From the NCBI GenBank assembly GCA_028023455.1, contig JAQFVV010006275.1, forward strand, positions 744,001-808,000: a DNA stretch of 64,000 nt, read 5' to 3'. Below the pieces are notes generated by a model. It was not told where the DNA came from. It did not search any database and worked only from the letters and a program-made list of their open reading frames with translations. The position numbers were made by a program, and so were the translations under genes. The stretch comes from Epiperipatus broadwayi. Taxonomy: Eukaryota; Onychophora; Udeonychophora; Euonychophora; Peripatidae. Shown in pieces: positions 13,746 through 24,715 of this stretch; positions within the stretch are counted from its first letter, which is position 1, and each line of letters opens with the position of its first letter.

Positions 13746-14590
13746 TTGCACACACAAATATATATATATGCATGATTCATTTAAAACCTATGATATAGCT
13801 CTAAAATAATCTGTTCTATGAAAAATGCTAAAGTAAATTGTTCTAAAAGGATGGTAAGTAATGGCAGACTATCACTAACAAGGAATAAATACTGTTTTTC
13901 AGTTATGGTACTCTTCCACCTATTTAAGCTTTCTTACATGGGGACAGAAAGTATATAGTTTTCATACATATATAGGAAATATTGGTTAAAGAACTAAACA
14001 TGTATTTAACCCTTTTACATGTCCATATATTAATTATGTTATTTAAACATTTTTAGTTTTTAATGATAATAAAATGCTGAAGTAATTTTAAAAATTTATT
14101 AGGATTTTCTCATCTTTGCTTTGTTAACTCTTTTTCAATAAATTATTGTATTTGATAACTTCACTTACATTTAGTGTTTTCATGGGATTCATTAACCCTG
14201 TTAAGTAAGGATATCCTGTATATTGTTTTCATTTACTAAGAAGGTATCTCCATAAATGGATAATATGACTGCACCATCAATAAAGTATATAATCAGATGG
14301 ACTCGCTGTAAGTTTAGGCTTTTTTTTTTCTGTCTTTTTAAAAGATATATATATATATATTATATCTATTATCTACCTTTTTTTTTCATGATAAAATTTA
14401 TCTTTTATTTCTCTCATTTGATTACTTAATTCATATAACTGATTATATACAATCCCATCTCATTTGTTTTTAAAATTTAAATTTGTTTAAAATCCTTTTT
14501 ATCTATCTATATATTTATTTATTCTAATAAAATTACAATTTAAACCTATTTCATTTTACTTATAATAATTTGACCAACATTTTAATTGAA
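13746..14590. other. AT-rich stretch, no gene seen
   Basis: Includes short TA microsatellites near 13757 and 14346. No frame or element end was recognised. Confidence 0.5.
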
Positions 14591-14593
14591 AGA

Positions 14594-14690
14594 AGTGCAA
14601 TGGTAATATATCTTGGCATGCTTATGATTTGGATTCAAATCCAAGTGCAAAATATTTGAAATTTTTTTTCAAATAGCCTTGAGATTTTTT
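14594..14690 (+). mobile_element. tRNA-like SINE fragment
   Basis: GTGCAATGGTAATAT resembles a Pol III A box, and TGGATTCAAATCCAAG resembles a B box at tRNA-like spacing. It is followed by a T-rich body with CAAATAGCCTTGAGATT, similar to the body of the SINE-like copies at 15914 and 52033. Decayed. Confidence 0.45.
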
Positions 14691-14988
14691 TTTTCTTCCA
14701 GATAGCTGATTCATAATCAACCCAGCTAAGTATCTAATAGTGGCAAAGGGATTTCCAATTATTTTTAAATAGAAAGTAAAACAAAAATAGAAAACAAATC
14801 CTCATTTGGCAGTTAATGTCTTGTTTTTATAGGAAAGTCTAGTGGAGATGCCTTTTGCTTCCAATGGGCTATTTAAAAGGTTTTTATCTTATTTAATTTT
14901 ATCTTACTCTATTCAACAAATGTTATGTCAAAAATAAAATTCACTACCATTATCTAAAGGTTTCTACTACTATAACTATTACTCAAAG

Positions 14989-15272
14989 GTTAAACTCTCC
15001 ATACAGTAGTGCTACCAATACATGCCAATGTATTCAATGGATGCAAGAAGGTTTGTACATAAAATCTCTATCTAGTGCCTATTCATCCAATATCCCCAGA
15101 CTAGTTTCCAGCTTATGACTGTCATCAGTGAGGCAAGCCACAAGCTGGAAACTAGTCTGGGGATATTGGATGAGTAGGTACTAGATAGGGATTTTATGTA
15201 CAAATCTTCTTGCATCCATTGATTACTCTGGCTTGCACTAATGGCACTACTGTATGGAGAGTTTAGTCTGTG
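14989..15272. mobile_element. Hairpin MITE with terminal inverted repeats
   Basis: The outer repeats read TAAACTCTCCATACAGTAGTG (from 14991) and its complement ending near 15265. The inner arms 15030-15114 and 15142-15226 are almost perfect reverse complements, so the whole element folds into one long hairpin with a 27-nt loop. A related copy with the same outer repeats lies at 51663-51850. It has no coding capacity; the minus-strand frame at 15072-15281 is a by-product of the palindrome. Confidence 0.8.
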
Positions 15273-15913
15273 TGTAAGCATAAGAAATGGTGATCATATG
15301 ATACTATAATTATAATTTCTTTTTTTTTATGTGCGTTTTTTAATAATACTAGCAGTAGTAAGAATGTGTATATGTTTAGAAATCTATTAATGGAACAAAA
15401 ATTACATTTTTCTGGCAAAATATAGATGTATTGATTTAACAAAAGGTGAGTGTTATTCACAAGCTGATCTAAATGATTCTTTGGGTATCTAGCTTGTGAA
15501 TTATCTTTGTAATATATTTAGACTTGTTTGTTCTATGAATAGTTTTATAATCTTAATTTTACGTTTAATAAGCTATAAAATTATTTATATCTTCATTAAA
15601 ATTGTTATCATATATGTTTAGATGTGTAATATATGAAGACAACAATGGGAAAGTGAGAGAATACAGAATCAATTCATAGATTTTTTTTTGTCATTGCAAG
15701 GAAAGTTTGTTTCCTTTCACTGTTTTTAAAGGGCATTCAAAAATAAATATTTTGGTTTCTGTACTAAAGTACTACTTCTAAAGAGTATCTTATTAAATTC
15801 AATGTTGTTGTTATTTCTAAGCCAAGTCAGATTATTACATCTAGAATATAATTGTTCTTAAATAACATTTAATCAGCTTAATAAGAAAGCATTAAGGAAT
15901 ATAATGCTTTATG

Positions 15914-16018
15914 AGATTTAATGCAGTGGTAGAATAGCAGACTTTGGATCTTAACGTCCTCAGATCGATCCCAGTTCTGTCATTGCAAATTTCTTATAAA
16001 CTCCTGAGCAAGAGATTC
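15914..16018 (+). mobile_element. tRNA-like SINE fragment with shared body
   Basis: GCAGTGGTAGAATAGC (A-box-like) and AGATCGATCCC (B-box-like) are spaced as in a tRNA. They are followed by CTTATAAACTCCTGAGCAAG. The same body follows a different tRNA-like head at 52033-52137, so this is a SINE family and not a chance tRNA match. Confidence 0.6.
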
Positions 16019-16207
16019 ATTTGATTTTTTTCCTAAGAATACAATATGTAATTCATGAAAGTAAATAATTGTCATAAATAATATTTTTCTATTGTAAGTT
16101 TTATTACACCACTCTCAAGCAAGGTAGGGACTGGTTTCTATCCACTTATAGTACCTTGTGGAGGGATGTAATCATAAATATATGACCAGAGACATATGAA
16201 AAAGATC

Positions 16208-16275
16208 TATGATCCCCAAGATGCACATTTCATGCTGAACCAACACTCATCAGTTGGCCCAAACTACATTCTCTT
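16208..16275 (-). ncRNA. Type I hammerhead ribozyme, core intact
   Basis: Minus strand: stem I 5' strand CCAA (16257-16254), box CUGAUGA (16253-16247), stem II GUGUUG-GUU-CAGCAU (16246-16232; six pairs including two G-U wobbles), box GAAA (16231-16228), stem III AUG-UG-CAU (three pairs), cleavage triplet AUC ending at 16220, then stem I 3' strand UUGG. Every conserved core base of the hammerhead family is present. Predicted self-cleavage falls between 16220 and 16219. The very short stem III is typical of metazoan type I hammerheads, which often act as dimers. The outer half of stem I is poorly paired in this copy, which may weaken it. Activity is inferred, not shown. Confidence 0.8.
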
Positions 16276-16412
16276 ACACATATCTTTATGCTTGTCCTGT
16301 ACATATATATATATAGATAGAAAATTACTACAGTTTGTTTGATAATTGTCAAATATGCTGCTCTCACAACTTTGACACATATCTCTTAATAATGAAAGTA
16401 TATTAATAATAT

Positions 16413-16530
16413 TTATTAGTCATTTGTAAGACTAGAGGTTAACCAATAATCAATAATATTTGTGTAGTATAAGTACACTATAGAAATATTATTCATTATT
16501 TGGATAATCTCTAATCTTATAAATGACAAA
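16413..16530. repeat. Palindrome inside the ribozyme repeat array
   Basis: TAGTCATTTGTAAGACTAGAG near 16417 is mirrored by the reverse complement ending near 16528. The centre lies around the TATAAGTACACTATA sequence at 16468-16482. It joins two copies of the monomer start head-to-head. Confidence 0.7.
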
Positions 16531-17395
16531 GAAAAATTATAAATAAATGTCAATTTTTTGGAGAATTTACTGTAAAAAAAAATTACGATTATTGTTAAAA
16601 TTGAATTTACAAATGCTAAAACCTTCTTGCATATATAATGAATATCTCAAATCATATTTACTAGACAAGAAACAATTTTATCATTTATAACTATGATATA
16701 AACTTTAAAATAAAATTTGCTGGTTTAGTCAGAAATGTATCTTGGGGTAATTTCTCCTTTTGCAAATATTTTTATTGTTTGAAAAAGGTATACAAAAGTG
16801 AAGCTTTTAAAGCATATCTAAATAATATTGATTTATTTTTGTAAAACTTCTGCTTTTGAAAATGTGTTACAGAGAAAACCATTTTGTTTGCTAATACATA
16901 AAATTAGTTTACATTTATATATCATGTTTCAGAATTCAAATCTTACAAGCAATTTATTATAACCTTATTTTCATTTTTTTGTTCCAGATTGATGTACGAT
17001 AGATTGTAAAATAATAACAGGAAAGAGGTATAACATATTGTCATGCAATCATGAAATGATACTTTCAGGCATAAAGTACTTAATGTCAGATGTCCTGACT
17101 ACGCATCAAACAAAACATCTGCATTTAAATCTACTTTCAATTTGGCCACAAGATAACTTTTTATTTAAAGCCTGTTATTTTATTATAATTCCTTCCTTAT
17201 TTTTTGTATTGCTATTACCATCATTATTTGACTAACTTGCCAAATATTTAAAGGATTAATATTTATTCTTAAAGTCTTAATCTTTATATCTATTTTCATT
17301 GCATTGATTTCGGATTATATGTTTCTCCATTTTTATCAGCCCTATGTACTTTACTGATTTCTTCCATATTATTTATAAATACAATCATACCAGCA
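16531..17395. other. AT-rich stretch, no gene seen
   Basis: No element or coding signature was recognised. The frame at 17038-17235 ends in a hydrophobic low-complexity run and is not supported. Confidence 0.45.
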
Positions 17396-17539
17396 GTAAA
17401 TTAATAACTTTATTAGTTATTCATTAGACTAGAGATTATCCACCTAATGAATAATTTATTTGTAGTGTAATTTTCACAGACTGGTTTCTATCAGCTTTTA
17501 ACCCCTTGTGGAAGGGTGTAATTCCAAACATATGACCTT

Positions 17540-17614
17540 AGACAGATGAAAAAGATGTATGACCCTCAAGATGCATTGTGATTTTGGCCCAGATCACAAT
17601 CTCTTACACATAGC
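17540..17614 (-). ncRNA. Hammerhead remnant with catalytic core deleted
   Basis: Both strands of stem I are present on the minus strand (GUGAUC and GGUCAU can form six pairs, with CCAA beside them). The CUGAUGA box, stem II and GAAA box are missing between CCAA and the GCATC-TTGA cleavage region. It is a deletion copy and cannot be catalytic. Confidence 0.55.
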
Positions 17615-17921
17615 TATTTATTACGGGTTTCTGCCCTCACAACTTTCATACATGCCAATTGATGGAAGTATATTAATATTTTTATTAGTCATTTATTGGA
17701 CTAGAGATTATCCAATAATGAATATTTTTGTAGTATAATTTTTACTATACCACTCTCACACAAGGTAGGGACTGGTTTCTATTCACTTTTAACACCTTGT
17801 GGAGGAGGGTAATCATAAATATATGATAAAAGACATGAGTGATCCCCAAGATGCACATTTCATGCTATCTATATTGTAACTGGACTGGGTTTCCATTCCC
17901 TCTGATCGTTGATTTATTTCC

Positions 17922-18011
17922 TGATGAGCATATTGTAGGAAGAAAAGAATGATTTGGTGTTATCCAATGTTGATGTTACCCCACTCCTACAACAATATTT
18001 CCTGCTCATCA
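17922..18011. repeat. Hairpin-forming inverted repeat
   Basis: TGATGAGCATATTGTAGGA (17922-17940) is mirrored by the reverse complement at 17985-18011, where GGAAA-type extra bases interrupt the arm. The loop is about 45 bp. This may be the end of a small fold-back element. No coding sequence. Confidence 0.5.
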
Positions 18012-18030
18012 GAGGGTATAGCATTAAAGA

Positions 18031-18627
18031 GACTGAAAACATCTAGAAATTTATCTGTTTGGTTTTCCAAATGGTGCCACTAGAGTTCCCGCTCACTACA
18101 ACTTTACTCACCCAGATGAAGTTATGCCAGACAGATTTCTGTCAACAAGTACACTAGAAAATGGATGACATGAAATGAAACTGAAAAGATATATTAGTTT
18201 TATATAACCACAATTTATTTAATTAACAGTATTAGGTTAACACTCCTTCTAATAGTTCATTGTAGTTCAGGTTCTATAGATCAGTTAGTCCATTTCCTTG
18301 GTAACTTCTTTGATGCTTGGTCCCATCGTTGATTATCATACAGTGTCCATCATTTATACTCCATAATCCTATTCTGCCAGCATTCACATAGTAGGGATTT
18401 ATTTAGATATCCATGTATACATCACAGATTTCTTCCTTAACATTTCTCAAGCTTAAATTCTTCTGTGAGTTTATATTCTCCTTGTATGCGTATATTCATA
18501 GACATGTCTATTAATTCCTTATTGCAGTATACTCTTAGGTAAGTTTGATTTATATTTGGATTAATTCTTTTTATTTAATCATTCTGTAGCCAATAATTAT
18601 ATTCCAATATATTCACATATTTAATTC
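18031..18627. other. Sequence without recognised features
   Basis: Lies between the hairpin and the 3' end of the LINE. No coding or repeat signature was seen. Confidence 0.4.
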
Positions 18628-18644
18628 ATGTATCATTATCATTA

Positions 18645-20844
18645 TCAACCATTATCAATCCACTGCAGGATGAAGGTCTCTCCAAGTTTAATCCATCTTC
18701 TCCGATCTTTAGCTTATCTTTTCCACATCACCCCTGCACACTTTCTTATTTCATCCATCCATCTCACATGTGGTCTCTTTCTGGGTCTTTTACAATCTCT
18801 TGGAATCCAGTTTAAAATTTCAATTGTCCATCTATTATCATCTCTTCTAACAATATGACCAGCCCAACTCCACTTCAATCTTTTAATTTTTACAATGAGG
18901 TCAGTAACACCTGTTTGTTCTCTTACCCATACATTGCGTTTACGATCTCTTCTTGTTACTCCCAACATACATCTCTCCATACTTCTTTGAGTGGTCTGAA
19001 GTCTCTGAATTGCTCTTCTATTAAGTGTCCAAGTTTCAGATCCATAAGTAAGAACTGGTAAAACACATTTGTTAAAAACCTTCCTTTTCAAACACATAGG
19101 CATATTTCCTTTTAGTATCAAGTTATTTCTACCAAAAGCACTCCAACCAAGTTTAATTCTATGATTAATTTCCTCCATTATGTTTCCATCTGTATTAATA
19201 ATCTGACCAAGGTATTTGTAACTGTTAACTTCTTCTAATTCATCATAATCAATCTTTGTTTTCATATTTTGAGCAAATCAATTAAACATTACTTTAGTCT
19301 TTTTAACATTTATCTTTAGTCCTACTTTCCTACTTTCACCTGATAATTCCTGCAACATTTCCTGCAGATCTGAAGCATTATTTGCAAAAACAACTACATC
19401 ATCTGCGAAATCTAAATGACTTAAATAATCACCATTTACTTTCACTCCTTTAGTTTCCCATTTTAATCCACAAAATACTTTATGCAGCATTGCTGTAAAA
19501 AGTTTTGGAGATATGGAGTCACCTTGTCTTACACCTTTCTCAATGTTGACTTTCCCAGTATCATTATGTAATCTAATTGTTGCTGTTGCATTTTTATAAA
19601 TATTCTTTAAAATATGACAATATCCTGGATCTATACCTTGATGATCTAATGCTTTAATCACTGAAGAAATGTTTATAGAATCAAATGCCTTTTCATAATC
19701 TACAAATCCTAAGCATAATGGCAACTCATATTCATTTGTCCTTTCTATAACTTCTCTCAATACCTGGATATGATCTACTGTACTAAAACCACTTTTAAAT
19801 CCAGCTTGTTCTCTTGGTTGGTGGAAATCCAATGTTCTCTGTAGACGAGTAGTAATTATCTTGGTAAAAATTTTATATAAAACTGATAAAAGGCTGATAG
19901 GTCTGTTATTTCTAATATCTTCTTTATCACCTTTTTAAAATATTAATATTATTACTGCATTCTTCCAATCATCTGGCACATCTTTATCATTTAGACATTT
20001 GGTATGTAACTTTGCTAAAAAAATTTCTATTTCTTCACCTGCTTCTTTTAATATATCAATTATAATTCCATCATTACCTGGAGCCTTTCCTTTCTTCATA
20101 CATTTAATTGTATGTCTCACTTCTTCATTTAAAATTCTGGGCAATTTGGAAGATGTAATAGATATAGGAGGTACTTGTTCTTTATTACTATATAATTCTT
20201 GATAAAAATCTTCTACCAATTTCATGATGTCATCTCTCCTTTTAGTAATAATTCCATCTTTTTTTCATATTGCAGATATAAATTTCCTACCAATACCAAA
20301 ATGTTGTTTTACATTCTTAAGACTTTTATTTTCTTCTACAACTTTCCTTGCTAGTTCACAGTTATACTTTCTCATATCATTTTCAACTCTTTTCTGCACC
20401 ATTTTACAAAATTCGAGATATTCAATTCTTTTTAATGCATCATTTTTGTATATCTTCATATTCCTCCTTTTCTTCATAAATTTCTCTAGTCTCAGTAGAA
20501 ATTTTATTGGTCAATTGCTGTTTCTTTCTACCAGCTATCTTTGTTGCAGTTTTCAAAAGTGTATCAGTTATTTTCATATTAATTTCATTCAAATCTGAAT
20601 CATGTTCAAAATCTACTAATACTTGAAACCGATTTGTAAGTTCTAATTTAAATTCATTAGAATGTTTCTGAAGATTAGGAATATCAACTGTAAATATTGT
20701 TTTTCTTAATAATTTTTGTCTCTCTAGTTTTACATTAACACATATCTTACACCTTACTAATCGATGATCACTTCCTGTGTTAAATTTATTAAGAACATTA
20801 CAATCTTGAATTATGTATTTCCTGTTAGTCAAAATATAATCCAA
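18645..20844 (-). pseudogene. LINE ORF, reverse transcriptase and C-terminal part
   Basis: Segments at 20844-20440, 20477-20265, 20225-19935, 19832-19278 and 19265-18714 form one protein. RT landmarks are KGKAPGNDGI, VDYEKAFDSI (motif A aspartate), GVRQGDSISPKLF (motif B), HLDFADDVVVFA (motif C, catalytic DD) and GLKINVKKTKVMF. The C-terminal part has LTYGSETWTL and WAGHIVRR, typical of RTE proteins annotated as craniofacial development protein 2-like. The last four segments share one frame, separated by single stops at 20265, 19933 and 19278; another stop at 18714 precedes the natural end at 18645. A frameshift lies near 20440-20465. The catalytic residues are kept, so the decay is recent. 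Confidence 0.85.
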
Positions 20845-20899
20845 TTCTGCTGTACCCTCATTTGGATGCTTCCATGTCCATTTCCTTTTAACGTTTTTC

Positions 20900-21604
20900 T
20901 CAAAAAAAAGAATTCATAATATAAAGTTTTTCTTTTTCTGCAAACTCCACAAGTCTATGTCCTCTCTCATTTCTATTACCATAACCAAAATTACCCACAG
21001 CACTTTCATCTTTCATTTTTTTACCAATTCTAGCATTAAAGTCTCCCATAACAATTTTAAAATGGTGTTTACTCTGATCAAAAGCCTTTTGTACATCCAT
21101 ATAAAAATCTTCTACTACTTCATCACTATGAGAACTTGTTGGGGCATAAACCTGAATTATCTGCATTTGGTATCTGCTATTAAGTTGTATAACTAATCTT
21201 GCCACTCTGTCCGATACACCATCAATCTCCACAATATTGTTCTTCCACTTTTTATTTATAATGAATCCTACTCCACTTGTATTTCCAATATTTGTGCCTT
21301 TATAATAGAGTATATGTCCACTTTTTAAATCAATTGTCTCTTCACCTTTTCTTCTAACTTCGCAAAGTCCAATAATGTCCCATTTAATATAAGAGAGTTC
21401 TTCTTCTAATTCTTGCAATCTTCCTTCACTTGAAAGTGATCTGCAGTTGTAAGTACCTAAATAAAAAGTCGTCATCAAATGGCAGCCTGGGTCCGCAATC
21501 AGGGGATTCTTAGCACCCTCCGCCTTCAGCCACCAACTGCTGCCTTGGTTGGTGTCTTTACAGCCTCCTGAGAATAAGGGCCATGCTTTATTTTTGTCTA
21601 TCAT
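20900..21604 (-). pseudogene. LINE ORF, APE endonuclease part
   Basis: The 234-residue segment begins with a methionine at 21604 and contains the endonuclease landmarks TYNCRSL (N), IIGLCEVRR (catalytic E), QVYAPTSS and GDFNARIG (D and N). The closing SDHRLV histidine motif lies in the next segment (20844-20440). APE domains nick target DNA to prime reverse transcription. The frame is lost at an A run of eight (20902-20909); the copy at 26187 has seven and stays in frame, so a one-base insertion in a homopolymer caused the break. The residues before TFYLG look like translated leader, so the true start is uncertain. Confidence 0.8.
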
Positions 21605-21960
21605 AATTGTATATATGTATTGGGAAAATATTTATAATTTACACAAACATTCATTCTGCTTTATCAGGCACTGAGAAGAAAGACCATGGTGTTTCTTGAT
21701 CTTAAACTCAGAGGTAAAAAGCCAATAAACTCACCATGCTGGCTAATGCGTGTTGGTGAGCAGCCCATCCATGTTCATATACTATGTGAATAATCACATA
21801 GTAATAACAGCTGCAACGACAAGAACGTATGGAGTGGACATTAGGAATTTGCCCTGCTCGGGTTCTTTAAGGCCTCCAAGAGGAATCAAAGGGTCTCCTT
21901 TCAGTTAATAGCAAAACTCCTTTCTGCAGCCAATTCATGTATATAGACACATATTTAATT

Positions 21961-22995
21961 TATCTTTATGAAATGCTTTTCTTACAGCATTTTCGTTAAT
22001 ACCTTTAAATATTTCAAATGATATCTAGAGTTATCTTACCTTTAAATTTAGCTGTTGGTGATTCACCACTGTTAAATCTTCACATTAAAAAGGGATTTGT
22101 CTTAGAGCTGAATGGTAAATATTTTTTTTGATGATCACTTAGGCATATTTTTTCATCTTCCATGACTTCTTCATAGTGTGGGAAGGAAGAGCGAGCTCAT
22201 CATATTAGCCAGACATTCTAGCATTTTCCATGTTGATAATATGCTTCTTCATATTGCAGTTTTACATTAACTATAAGTTTCTCCTAATAACTGCTGCACT
22301 TCTCTAATTACTGGCCATGGTGGCTCCAAACTTTGTTGGTCCAGTTATTTAAATTCTTTGCTGTAGACTGGCTAAATATTTACTGCAAAGCAACTGTTAC
22401 AATCAATTAACTGCAACTTCTCAACTTGATCGATTGCTCGCTTTATGTACTCCAACTTCACATGATTTGTTATCATCTTTTATCTCACCCATGCTGTCCA
22501 ACATGTTTTTCAAAAACATGTTGATTTCAAAAACATGTTGACTTCTTTTGTCTAAGGCAAGAAATTGTCGCTCTTTTTATGAACAAATTACAGCATTTCT
22601 ATATTGTAATTTGTAAACTTTCAGCTCTAACTAAAAAATATTATATTGGTATCATTTGAAATCACAGGTTTTTAATGATAAAAATTTGTTAATTGAATAT
22701 GTCATTTAATTTCTAATTGTACATTTTAAATATTAATTTTTTCTCTTCCTTTTCAGAGTACTTAAATTTACACATTTTGTTTTTATAACTGTGTCAGCTC
22801 TCTTTTTAAATCAAACCATTTTAAAATGGGAAGGGGGGGTAACTTCAGGATATATAAAACAATGTGTCTGTTTCATTACCTCCCACTAAATTTTAGGATG
22901 AAATTGCTTTAAAACACATGATTTCATTCCATTAACTCTAAAATTCACTACTAACAATAGTGTCTCTGCTTGGTTAGATGATGTCAATGAAGTAG
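21961..22995. other. Unidentified sequence
   Basis: No protein or element end was recognised. A local direct repeat of TTTCAAAAACATGTTGA type sits at 22501-22545. Confidence 0.4.
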
Positions 22996-22999
22996 GTAA

Positions 23000-24715
23000 G
23001 GTGTGAGATGGGGAAAAGTGAATATGTGAATTGCAGTTTCAAATGTCAGGATAAGTATATGCTTAAGTATGGACTACCAGTACACAATGCACCATGATGT
23101 CATGAGAAAATACCTCAAATTTAAGCACTACCACTCTTGTACCTAAAGAGACCATCCAACCATAAATAGTTAGCCAGAGAATATTTTTGACACTGGGCCA
23201 ATTTGCTCAGCACCATGTGAGTCTTAGAGGCTTATCTATTCCTGGGTCCCAGGCCTATTCTTCTACTGGACCTCTCAGACCTCTATCCCTAGGTCTGGAT
23301 ACTGCTGAGAATATACTTAAGAGCAGCATCAACACAATGTATCCAAGCAGCCCAACTTAATTATTCTCCCACCATTAACATGGAAAGCACAAATTCATGC
23401 ATCATTACAATCCCACTCAGGAGCTTTTTCCATTAGCTACTTCCACAAAGGGTTGTAACAGTCTTATATTTGATCTGTTGTTATTTTTGAAGATGTGGTG
23501 ACTATTGGTCTAATATTTGCATGCCTGCCTCCAAGTTTTCAATGCAACATGAGTGCTATAAGGCACTATCTCAAAACACAACATAACTTACTATCCAGAG
23601 GGCACATTATGGAAAGAATGACCAGAGGAATGTCTGGCCATGTGGAATGCCTTGCTCATTTACTTTATGAGTCTTTTAGGTTCCACAAAACAGTTCTTTG
23701 CCTGGCAGACAATTCAGTATTTTACTGATAAAAATCCTGGCTTCTCTGAGGTGCTTATTTCAAAAAAAAGTTTAAACTATAGGTAGGTGCAGTGCAGAAG
23801 TAAAACATTGGAGCATCATGAACACATTGCATCTTTATGCCTATAAGAATATCACTATTCACCATCAGCATTGAAGGCAAAGCTATAATGCTTTCTAATA
23901 TTTACCCCCAATTTTTTTAAAGTGTCTTTTTTTCTCAGTTTCAGTTTCATTGTCTTGTTTATTTTTGTTCCTTTGGTCAGATATATAATTGCATCTTGCT
24001 TTAGGAGATTGAGGATCATGATCAGTTTTCCAATAATAATTCTATGTTGTGAGTTGATATATTCCTGGTCTGTCCAATTATTTGTATTCTATCATGGGAT
24101 GAAGAACAGTAGTCCTGATGCATATATCCTTAGTTAATGTTTGATCCACTTCCAGATCTTCACACTATTTGGGTTCTGGTAGGACTATTTATGCTGCCTG
24201 TTGAATTTCTATTCTTCCATGATGGTACTTCATTTTTTCTGTTATGCTACCAAGGTGGTGCATCACAGTTACTATAAAATCGTGGAGGTATCTTCCTTTT
24301 ATATCAAGTGCACTTATTCTTGGTCCATCATTCCTCCTATGTGAGACTTTACTTGGCAACTTACACCCTCTTTCTTTGTTTGTGGCTGAAGTACTGCAAT
24401 TGTTGTATGCTGTTGGCAGCTTGGCAACCTGCTCAATGGTCAGTGATCTGTCCCAATCAGTATTCTCAATGTAGCTGTGAAATCTGTCAGATCATCCATA
24501 TGATTTAGAGTTCCATTAGTGGATCTATTAGAACCCTTAACCACTTGTTTTCAGAAGAAGGGTGTATAGGGTTCACACCAGGTAGACATTTATTCTATGA
24601 CACCTTATATTTGATGCCATCCTGACAATTGTCACTCCAATAGCAGTTCATAAGTTCCTTTTTAAAAGTCATTGAAATTGTTGGGCTGATTAAATAGCGA
24701 CTCTCATCGTACTTA
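23000..24715. other. Less AT-rich region of unknown origin
   Basis: Base composition is visibly less AT-biased than the surroundings, with longer stop-poor stretches on both strands (plus 23495-23728 and 24244-24474; minus 24189-24491, about 100 codons without a start). None of the translations shows a motif I can assign. It abuts the truncated 3' side of LINE copy 2, so it may be the decayed remains of another mobile element. Confidence 0.35.

Larger units (their letters stand above)
16090..17866 (-). repeat. Array of about 280-bp hammerhead-bearing monomers, sub-family 2
   Basis: Related monomers occur at 16090-16283, 17404-17614 and 17683-17866, with connecting pieces at 16360-16530 and 17614-17682. 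The spacing of the last two monomers is 279 bp. Shared landmarks in plus-strand order are ATTAGTCATTT, GACTAGAGATTATCC, TACCACTCTCA, AAGGTAGGGACTGGTTTCTAT, CACCTTGTGGAGG, GATCCCCAAGATGCACATTTC and CTCTTACACATA. The piece at 16413-16530 is a palindrome of the monomer start, so part of the array is head-to-head. The ribozyme segment lies on the minus strand. Tandem monomers of this size with a hammerhead resemble retrozyme-type repeats. Confidence 0.7.
18628..21960 (-). mobile_element. RTE-type non-LTR retrotransposon (LINE), nearly full length
   Basis: About 3.3 kb, the usual size of RTE elements. On the minus strand it has a leader (about 21960-21605), an APE endonuclease, a reverse transcriptase and a C-terminal region, and it ends in a short TGATAA tandem tail (about 18648-18628), as RTE elements do. 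The same leader recurs at 27000-27285 and 13520-13745, and the 3' part recurs at 48795-49400. The reading frame is interrupted by at least four stops and two frameshifts, so this copy is not expected to make a full protein. Confidence 0.85.

Noticed and set aside
17922-18011. CTGATGAG occurs here on both strands and might suggest another hammerhead
   Set aside because: Neither strand has a pairable stem II followed by GAAA and a cleavage triplet with stem I; the motif belongs to a simple inverted repeat.
19999-20598. Plus-strand frames of 67 and 124 codons
   Set aside because: Shadows of the minus-strand LINE reverse transcriptase.
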